In this document: positions 12,791 through 22,244 of the stretch, in pieces | Numbering within the stretch: position 1 is the first letter of the stretch | Layout of the letters: each line of letters starts with the position of its first letter | Source of the DNA: Variovorax dokdonensis | GTDB taxonomy: Bacteria; Pseudomonadota; Gammaproteobacteria; Burkholderiales; Burkholderiaceae_C | Length of the DNA stretch: 64,000 nucleotides | Assembly: GCF_030316895.1 (NCBI RefSeq) | Contig: NZ_JASZYV010000004.1 | Location: 1-64,000 of the forward strand | Direction: 5' to 3' | The notes under the pieces: generated by a model | The model's database searches: none | Told to the model about the DNA's origin: nothing | The model's input: only the letters and a program-made list of their open reading frames with translations | Program-made: the position numbers and the translations under genes

Positions 12791-14197
12791 ATGACCAAGA
12801 CCGACCCATCCCAGACCCAGGCGGCCTCTTTCGCCAGCCTGCCCTTGCCAGCCGCCATGCTGGCCAACCTGGAGCAGCTCGGCTACAAGGCGATGACGCC
12901 GATCCAGGCCGCCAGCCTGCCCCTGGCCCTTGCGGGGCGCGACCTGATCGCGCAGGCGAAGACCGGCAGCGGCAAGACCGCCGCCTTCACGCTGCCGCTG
13001 CTGGCGCGGCTGGCGCCCCGGCAATTCGCGGTGCAGGCGCTGGTGCTGTGCCCGACCCGCGAACTGGCCGACCAGGTGACGGCCGAGATCCGCCGCTTGG
13101 CGCGCGCCGAAGACAACATCAAGACGCTCACCCTGTGCGGCGGCGTTCCGTTGCGCGGGCAGCTGTCGAGCCTTTCGCACGGCGCGCACATCGTGGTCGG
13201 CACGCCTGGCCGCATCCTCGATCACCTGGCGCGCGAGACGCTGTCGCTCGAAGCGCTGAGTACCCTGGTGCTGGACGAGGCCGACCGCATGCTCGACATG
13301 GGCTTCGCCGAGGACATCGCCAAGGTCGTGGCCGCCTGCCCCAAGTCGCGCCAGACGCTGCTGTTCTCGGCCACCTATCCCGATGGCGTCGCGTCGATGG
13401 CCGGGCGCTTCATGCGCGATCCTGCAGAGGTCAAGCTGACCGAACGCCACGACGCCAGCAAGATCCGCCAGCGCTTCTACGAAGTCGAGGAGCGCGACCG
13501 CCTGCATGCCGTCGGCCGCCTGCTGGAGCACTTCCGGCCCGTGAGCACCCTGGCTTTCTGCAACACCAAGCAGCAGTGCCGCGATCTGGTCGACGTGCTC
13601 CAGGGTCAGGGCGTGGTGGCACTCGAACTGCATGGCGACCTGGACCAGCGCGAGCGCGACCAGGTGCTGGTGCAGTTCGCCAACCGCAGTTGCAGCGTGC
13701 TGGTCGCCACCGACGTGGCGGCGCGCGGGCTCGACATCACCCAGTTGGAGGCGGTGATCAACGTCGACATCACGCCCGATCCCGCCGTTCACACCCATCG
13801 CGTTGGCCGCACCGGCCGCGCGGGCGAGGACGGATGGGCCTTCAGCCTGGCCAGCATGGACGAGATGGGGCGCGTGGGGCGCATCGACGAGATGCAAGGC
13901 CGCGCCAGCGAATGGCATCCGCTGTCTGAACTGACGCCTGCCGTCGGCGCCGGGCCGCTGCTTCCGCCGATGGTGACGCTGCAGATCGCGGGCGGCCGCA
14001 AGGAGAAGATCCGCCCCGGCGACGTGCTGGGTGCCTTGACCAAGGACATGGGCATCGACGGCACGAAGATCGGCAAGATCAACGTCAACGACTTCTCGAC
14101 CTACGTGGCCGTCGAGCGCGGCATTGCGGACAAGGCCCTCGCCGGCCTGAACGCCGGCAAGGTCAAGGGAAAGACGGTCAAGGCTCGGCGGCTCTGA
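12791..14197 (+). CDS. dbpA: ATP-dependent RNA helicase DbpA
   Basis: This 468-residue DEAD-box helicase has the Q motif (MTPIQAASLPLAL), Walker A AKTGSGKT, the DEAD box in LVLDEADRMLDMGF, SAT, and the helicase C-terminal motif HRVGRTGRAG. The last 75 or so residues (IAGGRKEKIRPGDVLGALT onward) are the DbpA RNA-binding domain that recognises 23S rRNA helix 92. This separates it from other DEAD-box paralogues. Expected role: late assembly of the 50S subunit. It is 34 bases after the exonuclease gene and convergent with the amidohydrolase. Confidence 0.95.
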   Translation: MTKTDPSQTQAASFASLPLPAAMLANLEQLGYKAMTPIQAASLPLALAGRDLIAQAKTGSGKTAAFTLPLLARLAPRQFAVQALVLCPTRELADQVTAEIRRLARAEDNIKTLTLCGGVPLRGQLSSLSHGAHIVVGTPGRILDHLARETLSLEALSTLVLDEADRMLDMGFAEDIAKVVAACPKSRQTLLFSATYPDGVASMAGRFMRDPAEVKLTERHDASKIRQRFYEVEERDRLHAVGRLLEHFRPVSTLAFCNTKQQCRDLVDVLQGQGVVALELHGDLDQRERDQVLVQFANRSCSVLVATDVAARGLDITQLEAVINVDITPDPAVHTHRVGRTGRAGEDGWAFSLASMDEMGRVGRIDEMQGRASEWHPLSELTPAVGAGPLLPPMVTLQIAGGRKEKIRPGDVLGALTKDMGIDGTKIGKINVNDFSTYVAVERGIADKALAGLNAGKVKGKTVKARRL

Positions 14198-14216
14198 ACG
14201 CGGCCGACCTTCGTCA

Positions 14217-15722
14217 TCAGTTGCAGCAGCCGGACAGGCTTTCCTGGTAGTAGGGCGCCAGGTCTTGCGCCAATGCGCGCAGGGTCTGGAGCCACTCGCC
14301 GTGTCGTGCATCGGCGGCCAATGCCGAACGCGCACGTGCCGTCAGCTCGGCGCGCAGGGCGGGTTCGTCGATACCGGTGACGCGGCCGTCCTGCACCACG
14401 GTGCGACCGCCCACCATCACGCGGGCGACGTGGCGACCGTTGGCGCGCGCCAGAAGAAGGTCTGTCGGGTCGATATCGGCGAAGAGCGCATCGTCATCGA
14501 GCGCGTCCCAATCCAGCAGCACGATGTCCGCCGGTGCGCCGGGCTCGATGCGGCCGGCGGCGATGGCGCCCGCCCCGCTCACGCTGCGCGGGCCGTTCTG
14601 GCCAGCGAATGTCCAGAGTTGTTCGCGCGTCATGGTCGTGTCGAAGCCCCAGCCGCGATGCAGCATGTAGGCGACGCGCATCTCGCGCAGTGCGTCGTCG
14701 TCCTCATCGAAGCCGGTGCCGTCCAGGCCCATCGCCACGCGACAACCGTGGCGCAGCATCTCGGGTACCGGCGCGATGCCGGACTTGAGGTACAGGTTGG
14801 AGCTGGTGTTGACGGCGATGGTGACGCCACGCTCGGCCAGCAGCGCCAGTTCGTCCGGCCTCGCCCACGCGCAGTGTGCGAGCGTGAGGCGCGGGCTCAG
14901 CAAGCCGATGTCGTCCAGATGCCGCAGCATGCCTTGCGGATGATGGCGATCCGCCCACGCGCGCTGGTACTTCGTTTCCAGGCAGTGCATGTGCACGGGG
15001 CGCCCGGTGTCGGCCGACGCTCGGGCAATGGCTTCGAGCAACGGCGTGCTGCACCACTGCACGGCGGCGGGGCCGTACTGCGGCGTCACATGGTCGCCAA
15101 AGCCCTCCGCCTGAAGCATCTGCGCGACCTCGTCGACCAGCTTGACCTGATCGGCCGGCGCTACTGCCTTCACGGACAAACGGCCCGCGATGGCGTCGCG
15201 GATGCCCGGCCGCAAGGCGCGCAGCACCGGCTCATCGCCTTCGTAGCCGATGCCGTTGCGGTCGCGCATGGCGACGGCGAAGCCGATGCGCACACCGACA
15301 TCGCGCGCAGCGCGGGCCACATGCCGCGCTTCTTCGACATAGGGCATGCCGCCTTGAACGCGCGTGTAGTGAACCATCAGGTTGGCCACACCGTGGCGCA
15401 CCGAGCGCGAGAAAGCGGTAGCGGCGCAAAGGTAGGGGTCCAGGCCCGGCACCACGCCCTGAAAGGCAAGCCAGCTTTCGAGTGGCCTGTCGTACGAGCC
15501 CAGCGTGGCGCTGCGGAAAGTGCGGCCGTGGTCGTGCGCATTCGACAGCGCCGGCATGGCCAGCATGCGACGCCCCGGCGCGGAATGGCCGATGGCTTCG
15601 ACCGAGTCGATGCGGCCATCGGCGCCGATGGCGATGCGCATGTCGGCCCGGGGCTGCTGCGTGCCCGGCTCGGGCAAGAGCCACGCGCAATCGAGATGTT
15701 CGGCGGATGTGGTCTGGTTCAT
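14217..15722 (-). CDS. Amidohydrolase / metal-dependent deaminase-like protein
   Basis: The 501-residue protein is an amidohydrolase-superfamily enzyme of the cytosine-deaminase or chlorohydrolase type. The metal site at the first strand appears as SNAHDHGRTF, later ligands as HMHCLETK and TLAHCAW, and the C-terminal composite domain includes GRIEPGAPADIVLLDWD. The ATG at 15722 is used; a longer frame upstream overlaps another gene. It lies 74 bases downstream of the carboxymuconolactone-decarboxylase-like gene and may belong to the same ECF41-controlled transcript. Substrate unknown. Confidence 0.85.
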   Translation of the reverse strand: MNQTTSAEHLDCAWLLPEPGTQQPRADMRIAIGADGRIDSVEAIGHSAPGRRMLAMPALSNAHDHGRTFRSATLGSYDRPLESWLAFQGVVPGLDPYLCAATAFSRSVRHGVANLMVHYTRVQGGMPYVEEARHVARAARDVGVRIGFAVAMRDRNGIGYEGDEPVLRALRPGIRDAIAGRLSVKAVAPADQVKLVDEVAQMLQAEGFGDHVTPQYGPAAVQWCSTPLLEAIARASADTGRPVHMHCLETKYQRAWADRHHPQGMLRHLDDIGLLSPRLTLAHCAWARPDELALLAERGVTIAVNTSSNLYLKSGIAPVPEMLRHGCRVAMGLDGTGFDEDDDALREMRVAYMLHRGWGFDTTMTREQLWTFAGQNGPRSVSGAGAIAAGRIEPGAPADIVLLDWDALDDDALFADIDPTDLLLARANGRHVARVMVGGRTVVQDGRVTGIDEPALRAELTARARSALAADARHGEWLQTLRALAQDLAPYYQESLSGCCN

Positions 15723-15796
15723 GGGTCCTGCGTGAATAAGCCTGTTCAGGCCGATCCTCACGCAAGCCCCGAGCCAGGGCAAGCCACGGGCAGATG

Positions 15797-16276
15797 TCAG
15801 TTCAGCCCGGCCTTGTCCAGCCCATAGGCCTTGTCGAGCACACCCGGCACGGTGCCGAAGGCGACGTTGAGCCGGTTCCAGGCGTTGATGGTCATCACGG
15901 CGAAGGTGAGCGCGGACAGTTCCTGCTCGTCGAACTGCTCGCGCACGCTGGCGTACACATCGTCCGGAACGCCGTGGGCGCCAAGCTGTGTGAGTGCCTC
16001 CGTCCACGCCAGCGCGGCGCGTTCGCGGGCGCTGAACAGCGGCGACTCGCGCCAGACGGCCAGGTGGTGCAGGCGCAACTCGCGCTCGTCGTGCATGCGG
16101 GCCTGCTTGACGTGCATGTCCAGGCAGAAAGCGCAGCCGTTGATCTGCGAGGCGCGGATCTCCAGCAGGTGGAAGATGGCCGGCTCGATGGTGCCGCGCT
16201 TGGCGAGCGTTCCCAGTTCGACCAGCTTCTTGAAAAGCTCGGGGGCGTGCTGCATGGCATTGAGTCTTTGCGTCAT
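15797..16276 (-). CDS. Carboxymuconolactone decarboxylase / AhpD-like protein (ECF41 target)
   Basis: The 159-residue protein has the AhpD-type redox motif C48-A-F-C51 followed by H55 (NGCAFCLDMH), a peroxidase or disulfide-reductase signature. Proteins of this family are the classic partners encoded beside ECF41 sigma factors. A copy of the ECF41-type promoter sits about 70 bases upstream at 16349-16375, so expression is expected to depend on the adjacent sigma factor. The physiological substrate is not known for this family. Confidence 0.9.
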   Translation of the reverse strand: MTQRLNAMQHAPELFKKLVELGTLAKRGTIEPAIFHLLEIRASQINGCAFCLDMHVKQARMHDERELRLHHLAVWRESPLFSARERAALAWTEALTQLGAHGVPDDVYASVREQFDEQELSALTFAVMTINAWNRLNVAFGTVPGVLDKAYGLDKAGLN

Positions 16277-16348
16277 GGTCTTGTTCCGTTTCAGTTGAGA
16301 TGGATGGCTGCGGTCGGATGCGCGGCAAGAGCGCTTCCTGCAACACAA

Positions 16349-16375
16349 GACGTTGGCAGCCGCCCGCTTGTGACG
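16349..16375 (-). promoter_or_regulatory. ECF41-type promoter in front of the AhpD-like gene
   Basis: On the minus strand CGTCACA (16375-16369) is followed after exactly 16 bases by CGTC (16352-16349). Published ECF41 promoters have a TGTCACA-like -35 and a CGTC -10 with this spacing. The element is about 73 bases before the start codon at 16276, and an equivalent element lies before the sigma gene itself. Confidence 0.75.
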
Positions 16376-16392
16376 CCGTGCCGGCAAAAATC

Positions 16393-17271
16393 TCAGGCCG
16401 CCCAGGCCGCGGCAATGCGCGCCAGCTTCACGGGGTTGCGCTGCACATGAATGCGCACGATCCGATCGCCCTCGATCTCGAAGCTCTGGGCCGACTCCAG
16501 CACGCCATCGATGAAGCGCAGAGCGCCCCATTGGCCGTTGATGCGCGTCACCTCGATGCGCATGCCTGCCCCGTGCCGGCGATGGCCCGCCAGGAACAGC
16601 TGGGCGATGCGCTGGCCACCCAGCAGCGGCTTGGGGAAGGCAATGACCACGCCGCCGCCGTCGCTGATGAGCTCGGCGCTGTCGGACAGCAGCGCGCGCA
16701 TGGCCTTCAAGTCGCCGCTGCCGATCGCCTGCGCAAAGCCCTCGAGCAGCTTGCGATGGACTTCGGCAGAGACTTTCCGGCGCGGCCGCTCGTCGCTGAG
16801 CTGCGCCTTGGCGCGATGCACGAGTTGCCGGCAGGCTGCCTCGGACTTGCCCACTGCCTGCGCCACCTCGGCATAGTCGGCGTCGAACACTTCCTTGAGC
16901 AGGTAAGCCGCTCGCGCCTCGGGCGAAAGGCGTTCGAGCAGCAGCAGGAAGGCCACCGAGATCTGGTCGGCGCGTTCGAGCATCTGCTCGGGGTTGTCCG
17001 GCGCGTCGTCGAGAAGCGGCTCGGGCAGCCACATGCCGGTGTAGTGCTCGCGCTGCGCGCGCGCGCTGCGCAGCCGGTCGATGGCCAGGCGCGTGGTGAC
17101 GGTCACCAGCCAGGCTTCGGTGCTGTCCAGATCCTGCGGGTCGTTCTCATGCCAGCGCAGCCAGGCGTCCTGCACCACCTCCTCGGCTTCGGCCACGGTG
17201 CCGAGCATGCGGTAGGCGATGCCTTGCAGCCGGGGCCGCAGGCGGGCAAAGGTCTTGTTGAGGTCGTCCAT
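16393..17271 (-). CDS. ECF41-family RNA polymerase sigma factor with SnoaL-like C-terminal domain
   Basis: The 292-residue sigma factor has region 2 (about 10-75, with AYRMLG and DAWLRW), region 4 (about 110-160, HTH around YAEVAQAVGKSEAACRQLV) and a C-terminal SnoaL-like domain (about 170-290). The three ECF41 hallmarks are visible: WLPEP (81-85), DGGG (204-207) and NPVKL (279-283), the last being a variant of the usual NPDKL with Val for Asp. ECF41 factors have no separate anti-sigma factor; the C-terminal domain controls activity. The downstream AhpD-like gene is the typical target. It lies 54 bases after the GntR gene. Confidence 0.95.
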   Translation of the reverse strand: MDDLNKTFARLRPRLQGIAYRMLGTVAEAEEVVQDAWLRWHENDPQDLDSTEAWLVTVTTRLAIDRLRSARAQREHYTGMWLPEPLLDDAPDNPEQMLERADQISVAFLLLLERLSPEARAAYLLKEVFDADYAEVAQAVGKSEAACRQLVHRAKAQLSDERPRRKVSAEVHRKLLEGFAQAIGSGDLKAMRALLSDSAELISDGGGVVIAFPKPLLGGQRIAQLFLAGHRRHGAGMRIEVTRINGQWGALRFIDGVLESAQSFEIEGDRIVRIHVQRNPVKLARIAAAWAA

Positions 17272-17280
17272 GCACAGGCA

Positions 17281-17307
17281 GACGTTCGGGGCCGCCCGAT
17301 TGTGACG
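17281..17307 (-). promoter_or_regulatory. ECF41-type promoter in front of the sigma-factor gene
   Basis: On the minus strand CGTCACA (17307-17301), a 16-base spacer and CGTC (17284-17281) repeat the layout found upstream of the AhpD-like gene. The -10 ends 10 bases before the annotated ATG at 17271, so the transcript would be nearly leaderless or the true start lies further in. If functional it implies autoregulation. Confidence 0.65.
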
Positions 17308-17325
17308 TGGGACGACAGAAATTCT

Positions 17326-18075
17326 TCAGCGACCGCCCGCGCCCCGCCCGGCGTGCCGCGCCATGTGAACTTGATGCAGGGTGATCTTGCGCACCTCCGC
17401 CTGGCTGGTCTCGATGTGGGCGCGCAGCAGCATCGCCGCCTGGTCGCCGCGGTTGGCGCGCACGGCCTTGAGGATCTTGGCGTGCTCGTCGTAGGTGGCG
17501 TCGATGCGCCGCTGCATGGTGAAGTCCAGCCGCCGGATGATGCGGATGCGGTCGGTCACGTCGCGGTGGATGCGCGCCATCTCGGCATTGCCTGCGGCGG
17601 CCACCAGGTCGCAATGGAACTGCTCGTCCCACAGCGCCACCTGCACGGCGTCGTTGCTGCGCTGCGCCACGGGCACCAGCCAGATCGACGCCAGTTGCTC
17701 CAGCAGGTCCCGGTTGACGCGGTGCCCCGATTCGCAAAGCCGATGCACCGCCGTGGTCTCCAGCACCATGCGCAGGTCGTACAGCTGCTCGAACTGGTCG
17801 AAGTCGAAAGGCAGCACGCGCCAGCCACTTCTGAACAGCACTTCGACGAAGCCCTCCTGCTGCAGACGGAACAGCGCCTGGCGCACCGGCGTGCGCGACA
17901 CACCCAGCCTTTCGCTGATCTCGTTCTCGGTGAAGCGGTCGCCCGGCACGAGGTGGAACTCGGCCACGTCGCGCTTGAGCTGGGCGTAGACCTCGTCGGC
18001 ACGCGTGCGGAATGCGGCATCGGTCTGCCGCTTGGCGGATGGGGCGGGGCGAGGAGCGCTTCGGATGTCGGACAC
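17326..18075 (-). CDS. GntR-family transcriptional regulator (FCD domain)
   Basis: The 249-residue regulator has an N-terminal winged helix (about 25-95) with the GntR motif ENEISERLGVSRTPVRQAL, followed by an all-helical FCD ligand-binding domain (about 105-235). It is the last gene of the minus-strand urea-oligomer cluster, 49 bases after the isochorismatase-like hydrolase, which suggests it regulates that cluster. FCD/FadR-type proteins bind palindromes of the TTGT-ACAA kind; matching sites occur at 32110 and 25468. The effector may be biuret, allophanate or a related compound (inference). Confidence 0.9.
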   Translation of the reverse strand: MSDIRSAPRPAPSAKRQTDAAFRTRADEVYAQLKRDVAEFHLVPGDRFTENEISERLGVSRTPVRQALFRLQQEGFVEVLFRSGWRVLPFDFDQFEQLYDLRMVLETTAVHRLCESGHRVNRDLLEQLASIWLVPVAQRSNDAVQVALWDEQFHCDLVAAAGNAEMARIHRDVTDRIRIIRRLDFTMQRRIDATYDEHAKILKAVRANRGDQAAMLLRAHIETSQAEVRKITLHQVHMARHAGRGAGGR

Positions 18076-18124
18076 GTTGGGAGTGAGGTCGATGTTCGTG
18101 GTGCCGGGCAGGTTGGGGCGGATG

Positions 18125-18814
18125 CTAAGCCGAAGCCCGTTCCAGCGCGCCCAACAGGGCCGTGCTGGGCGCCGTCCAGCCGACGATGCCGCCCTGGGCC
18201 CGCACCATCTCCAAGGTCGCGGCCTTGAACCGCGGGAAGTAGCTTTCGGTGCAGTCCTCGAGCAGCAGGCAGTCGTAGCCGCGGTCGTTGGCCTCGCGCA
18301 TGCTGGTCTGCACGCACACCTCGGTGGTCACGCCGGCGAACAGCAGCCGCGCAATGCCGCGCTGCTGCAGCATCGACTGCAGGCCGGTGGCATAGAAAGC
18401 GCCCTTGCCGGGTTTGTCGATGACGATCTCACCTTCCACCGGCGCCAGCGCATCGATGATCTGGTTGCCCGGCTCGCCCATGACCAGGATGCGCCCCATC
18501 GGCCCTTCGTCGCCGATGCGCAGCGTCGGGTTGCCACGGTTGCGCTTGGCCGGCGGGCAATCGGCCAGGTCGGGCCGGTGCGCTTCCCGCGTGTGGATGA
18601 CCAAGCCGCCGGCCCGGCGCCAGCCGGCCAGCATGGCTTGGCAGGCCGGCACGATGGCTGCCAGAAGGCTCACGTCGTTGCCCAGCGTCTCGCCGAAGCC
18701 ACCCGGCTCGATGAAGTCGCGCTGCATGTCGATGATCACCAGCGCAGTGCGCGCCACGTCGAATTCGAAGGCGAAGGGCTGCGCATCGGCGGTCAGCAAG
18801 GTCGAGGTTTTCAT
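18125..18814 (-). CDS. Isochorismatase-fold cysteine hydrolase, candidate triuret hydrolase
   Basis: The 229-residue protein has the cysteine-hydrolase triad D29 (VIIDMQRDF), K134 ([10 protein letters not shown]) and C167 ([11 protein letters not shown]). It is clearly related to the biuret hydrolase encoded two genes upstream: both have HTRE-HRPDL, GRIL-GEPG and VIDKPGKG. It differs around the substrate pocket. A paralogue pair of biuret and triuret hydrolases is known in other proteobacteria, so triuret hydrolase (TrtA-type) is a reasonable guess, but ureidoacrylate or N-carbamoyl substrates cannot be excluded. The ATG at 18814 is 22 bases after the ABC ATPase gene. Confidence 0.8.
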   Translation of the reverse strand: MKTSTLLTADAQPFAFEFDVARTALVIIDMQRDFIEPGGFGETLGNDVSLLAAIVPACQAMLAGWRRAGGLVIHTREAHRPDLADCPPAKRNRGNPTLRIGDEGPMGRILVMGEPGNQIIDALAPVEGEIVIDKPGKGAFYATGLQSMLQQRGIARLLFAGVTTEVCVQTSMREANDRGYDCLLLEDCTESYFPRFKAATLEMVRAQGGIVGWTAPSTALLGALERASA

Positions 18815-18836
18815 GATCGTGGTGCCGGCCCTTTCT

Positions 18837-20474
18837 TCATGCCGCCTGGCGGATTGGCGGCTCGGCGGGCGCTTCCGCAGGCGGGTGCTGGTGGTGTTCA
18901 CCGCCGCCCATGTGGGCGCCCAGCACGCGACGCTCGGCGCCATCGGCCGCGGTTTCGTAGACGATGCGGCCTTCGCTCATCACCACGATGCGATCGGCCA
19001 GTTCGAGCAGTTCGTCGAGGTCTTCGCTGATGAGCAGCACGGCGCCGCCGCGCTCTCGGACGCCCAGGATGCGCGCGTGGATCTCGGCCACGGCAGCGAA
19101 GTCCAAGCCGAAGACCGGATTGGCGGCGATGAGCACCGCGATGTCGCCAGCCAGTTCGCGCGCCAGCACGGCACGCTGCACGTTGCCGCCGGAAAGGCTG
19201 CGGATGGGCGCCGTCTCGCCTTGCGTCTTCACGCCGTATTCCGCGATCCATTCTCGGGCGCGGCTGCGCCAGCCGGGAAAGCGCAGCAGGCCGCCCTGCG
19301 TCAGCGGCGGCTGGTCGAAGTCGCGCAGCGCCATGTTCTCGGCCACGCTCAGGTCGCCCACGCATGCATTGCGCAGCGGCTCCTCGGGCAGGCTGCGCAC
19401 CTTCAGGCGGCGGTTCTGCGCGCGGGTGGCCGCATAGGGTTGCCCGTTGACGCTCACGCGGCCGGCCATGCGTGGCCGCTGGCCCACCAGCGCCTCGACC
19501 ATTTCGCGCTGGCCGTTGCCCGACACGCCTGCCACGCCGAGGATCTCGCCGGCGCGCACCTGCAGAGAAAGCTCGCGCACGGCCAGCGTGCCGCGGTCGC
19601 CCAGTGCGCTGAGCCCGGCCACGTCCAACGCGACGGGCGCGTCGGCGGCGACGGCACGCGCCGCGCTGCGCACCGCCGGTTGGTCTCGCAGCTGGTCGGC
19701 GACCTGCGGCGTGCCGGCCGTCTCGCCCATCATGGCGGCGGCCAGCTGCGCCGGACGCGTGCCGGCCACGCTGCAGTGATGCACCGCCTTGCCGCGCCGC
19801 AGGACGGTCACGTTGTCCGCGTATTGCATCACCTCGCGGAACTTGTGCGTGATGATGAGCACGCTGCACATGCCGCTGGCCGCGAATTCGCGCACGTGGC
19901 CCAGCACCTCGTCCGCCTCCTGCGGCGTGAGCACCGAGGTGGGTTCGTCGAGGATCAGTAGGCGCGGTTTGAGGTAGAGCTGCTTGAGCAGTTCCAGCTT
20001 CTGCTTCTCGCCAGCCGCGAGCTCCGAGGGCCGCGCGTCCAGGTCCAGCGAGAAGGGCGTGGTCGAGAGAAATTCCTTGAGCTCTGCGCGCTTTTGCTTC
20101 CAGTCGATCACAGCGGGCGTCTGTCCGCCGGCCAGAAGAAGGTTCTCGGCCACCGTCATGCCGGGTGCCAGGGTGAAGTGCTGGTAGACCATGCCGATGC
20201 CCAGCGCGCGCGCGACGATCGGGTTGGGAATGGCCTGCTCGCGCCCATCGATGAGGATGCTGCCTTCTTCGGCCACCTGGAAGCCCGCGACGCACTTGAC
20301 CAGCGTGCTCTTGCCCGCGCCGTTCTCGCCCAGCAGCGCGTGCACGCTACCCGGCTCCACACGCATGGTGACGCTGTCCATGGCGGTGAAGCTGCCGAAG
20401 CGCTTGGTGAGCTGGTAGGTGTCGAGGGCGAGCGCGCCCGTCTGGCGGGGATGAGGGTCGAGCGGTGCGATCAT
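18837..20474 (-). CDS. ABC transporter ATP-binding protein, nucleoside/simple-sugar type (two fused NBDs)
   Basis: The 545-residue protein carries two nucleotide-binding domains. The first has Walker [15 protein letters not shown] (about 42-55) and Walker [14 protein letters not shown]; the second has a degenerate Walker A ([14 protein letters not shown]) and the signature [14 protein letters not shown]. This tandem layout is typical of importers that use BMP/PnrA-type binding proteins (purine nucleosides and similar compounds). It partners the two permeases and the BMP protein of the same cluster, although formamidase and BiuH genes lie between them. Its ATG overlaps the biuH stop by 4 bases. 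Confidence 0.9.
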   Translation of the reverse strand: MIAPLDPHPRQTGALALDTYQLTKRFGSFTAMDSVTMRVEPGSVHALLGENGAGKSTLVKCVAGFQVAEEGSILIDGREQAIPNPIVARALGIGMVYQHFTLAPGMTVAENLLLAGGQTPAVIDWKQKRAELKEFLSTTPFSLDLDARPSELAAGEKQKLELLKQLYLKPRLLILDEPTSVLTPQEADEVLGHVREFAASGMCSVLIITHKFREVMQYADNVTVLRRGKAVHHCSVAGTRPAQLAAAMMGETAGTPQVADQLRDQPAVRSAARAVAADAPVALDVAGLSALGDRGTLAVRELSLQVRAGEILGVAGVSGNGQREMVEALVGQRPRMAGRVSVNGQPYAATRAQNRRLKVRSLPEEPLRNACVGDLSVAENMALRDFDQPPLTQGGLLRFPGWRSRAREWIAEYGVKTQGETAPIRSLSGGNVQRAVLARELAGDIAVLIAANPVFGLDFAAVAEIHARILGVRERGGAVLLISEDLDELLELADRIVVMSEGRIVYETAADGAERRVLGAHMGGGEHHQHPPAEAPAEPPIRQAA

Positions 20475-21190
20475 GCCGTGGCCTCCGCCATGGCCGGCGA
20501 GGCCATCGCCTGCAGCAGCGCCTGGGAATCCGCATGCGCGCCGAACACGCCGCCCTGCATGGTGATCATCTTCAGCGCCGCGAGGTGGTTGCCGTGGTCG
20601 GTGGCCGCCGTGCAGTCCGAGAGCACCAGGCACTCGAAGCCGCGATCGTTGGCCTCGCGCATGGTGGTGTGCACGCACACGTCGGTGGTGATGCCGGCCA
20701 GGATCAGGTTCTCAATGCCGCGCGTGCGCAGGATCAATTCGAGGTCGGTGGCGCAGAACGAGCCCTTGCCCGGTTTGTCGATGACGACTTCGCCCGCCAG
20801 CGGCGCGAGTTCGGGAATGATCTCCCATCCTGGCTCGCCGCGCACCAGGATGCGCCCGCATGGCCCCGCGTCGCCGATGCCGACGCCGCCGGTGCCGATC
20901 TGCCGCGAGCGCCAGCGCTTGTTGGCCGGCAGGTCCGACAGGTCCGGCCGGTGCCCTTCGCGCGTGTGCATGACGGTGTAGCCCTGTGCGCGCATCGCGG
21001 CCATCACGCGCTTGAGCGGCTCGATGGGCTTTCGGGTCAGGCCGATGTCGTAGCCCATCTTGTCGACGTAGCCGCCGGGGCCGCAGAAGTCGATCTGCAT
21101 GTCGATGACGATGAGCGCCGTGTTAGCCGGGCGCAGGTCGCCGTTGTAGGGCCACGCATAGGGGTTGGCGTCCACGTGCTTCTGGGTCAT
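20471..21190 (-). CDS. biuH: Biuret amidohydrolase (BiuH)
   Basis: The 239-residue cysteine hydrolase matches the known biuret hydrolase family almost throughout: [11 protein letters not shown] near the start, D30 ([19 protein letters not shown]), [20 protein letters not shown]139 ([18 protein letters not shown]) and C172 ([19 protein letters not shown]). It hydrolyses biuret to allophanate and ammonia; allophanate is then split by the AtzF-type enzyme of the same cluster. It starts at 21190, 17 bases after the formamidase gene. Confidence is high for the family and good for the reaction. Confidence 0.92.
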   Translation of the reverse strand: MTQKHVDANPYAWPYNGDLRPANTALIVIDMQIDFCGPGGYVDKMGYDIGLTRKPIEPLKRVMAAMRAQGYTVMHTREGHRPDLSDLPANKRWRSRQIGTGGVGIGDAGPCGRILVRGEPGWEIIPELAPLAGEVVIDKPGKGSFCATDLELILRTRGIENLILAGITTDVCVHTTMREANDRGFECLVLSDCTAATDHGNHLAALKMITMQGGVFGAHADSQALLQAMASPAMAEATA

Positions 21191-21207
21191 GTCGGCCTCT
21201 TGCTGCG

Positions 21208-22224
21208 TCACTTGAGTTCGGGGGGCGTGCCGGGTCCGGCGTAGCGGCGGCTGGGCGCCTCGAAGCCGCACGAAGTGCCGTCCGTCACCTGCACGGCCTC
21301 GCTCCACGGCAGGCGATACTTGCCGGCCGCCATGTCGCGCATGTAGGTGTAGGGGCAGTCCTGCGCGCCGCCCTTTACCGCCACGTAGCCGCGGTGATAG
21401 AGCTGGTAGATGTTGTTCTCCACGCCCCAGCCGGTGCGTGCCTCGCGCACGAGGTCGGGCCGCAGCTCGGCGGTGATGATCTCGTCTGGGCGCCCGCCGC
21501 CTTCCACCATGACGGTGCCGTCGAAGCTGCAGAACATGCCCTCGCCCATCGAGTCGAAGGTGCCGTCGCTGCCGCACATGCAGACGCTGGCGGTGTAGGC
21601 CAGGTTGCAGAAGGCATTGGCCTGGTTGGTGATCTTCCAGGCATGGCGGATGGGCGCGGTGTAGCCGGCCGTGCGCAGGATGATTTCGGCACCCTTGTAT
21701 GCCGCCTCGCGCGCCATCTCAGGGAACATGCCGTCATGGCAAATCACCAGCGCGAGCTTGCTGCCGTTGGGCCCATCGCACACGGGCACGCCCAGGTTGC
21801 CCGGCTCCCACGGCTCGACCGGCACCCACGGATGGAGCTTGCGGTAGTACAGCCGCATCGTGCCGGTGTCGTCGATGACGATGCCGGTGTTGTAGGGGTT
21901 GCCTTCGGGGTTGGCCTCCATGATGGAGAAGCAGCCCCAGATGCGGTGCTCGATGCATGCGGCGCGGAAGGCCGCCACTTCCGGGCCGTCGAGGCTGCAC
22001 ATGATCTCGGGGTTGGTGTCCATCGAGAGGCCGTGCAGCGAGTATTCGGGGAACACCACCAGGTCCATCGTCGCCTGGTTGCGCCGGGCCTTGCCGACCA
22101 GCTCGCAGATGCGCTGCGTCTGCGCCGCCAGTTGTTCGCGCGTGGCCACCACCGGCAACTGCAGCTGCACCAGTCCGATCACCACGCCGTGCGCCGACTT
22201 GTTGAGGCCGCCGAGTCCACTCAT
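21208..22224 (-). CDS. amiF: Formamidase (AmiF-type, nitrilase superfamily)
   Basis: The 338-residue enzyme closely resembles AmiF formamidases, which hydrolyse formamide to formate and ammonia. The nitrilase-type Glu-Lys-Cys triad is visible in [27 protein letters not shown] and [14 protein letters not shown]. The C-terminal half keeps [14 protein letters not shown] and VTDGTSCGF motifs typical of AmiF rather than of aliphatic amidase AmiE. The start at 22224 ([10 protein letters not shown]) matches the family. It sits between transporter permeases and BiuH, so it probably acts on an amide imported or formed by this cluster. Confidence 0.92.
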   Translation of the reverse strand: MSGLGGLNKSAHGVVIGLVQLQLPVVATREQLAAQTQRICELVGKARRNQATMDLVVFPEYSLHGLSMDTNPEIMCSLDGPEVAAFRAACIEHRIWGCFSIMEANPEGNPYNTGIVIDDTGTMRLYYRKLHPWVPVEPWEPGNLGVPVCDGPNGSKLALVICHDGMFPEMAREAAYKGAEIILRTAGYTAPIRHAWKITNQANAFCNLAYTASVCMCGSDGTFDSMGEGMFCSFDGTVMVEGGGRPDEIITAELRPDLVREARTGWGVENNIYQLYHRGYVAVKGGAQDCPYTYMRDMAAGKYRLPWSEAVQVTDGTSCGFEAPSRRYAGPGTPPELK

Positions 22225-22244
22225 CGCCGATTCCTTTGCTCTCT

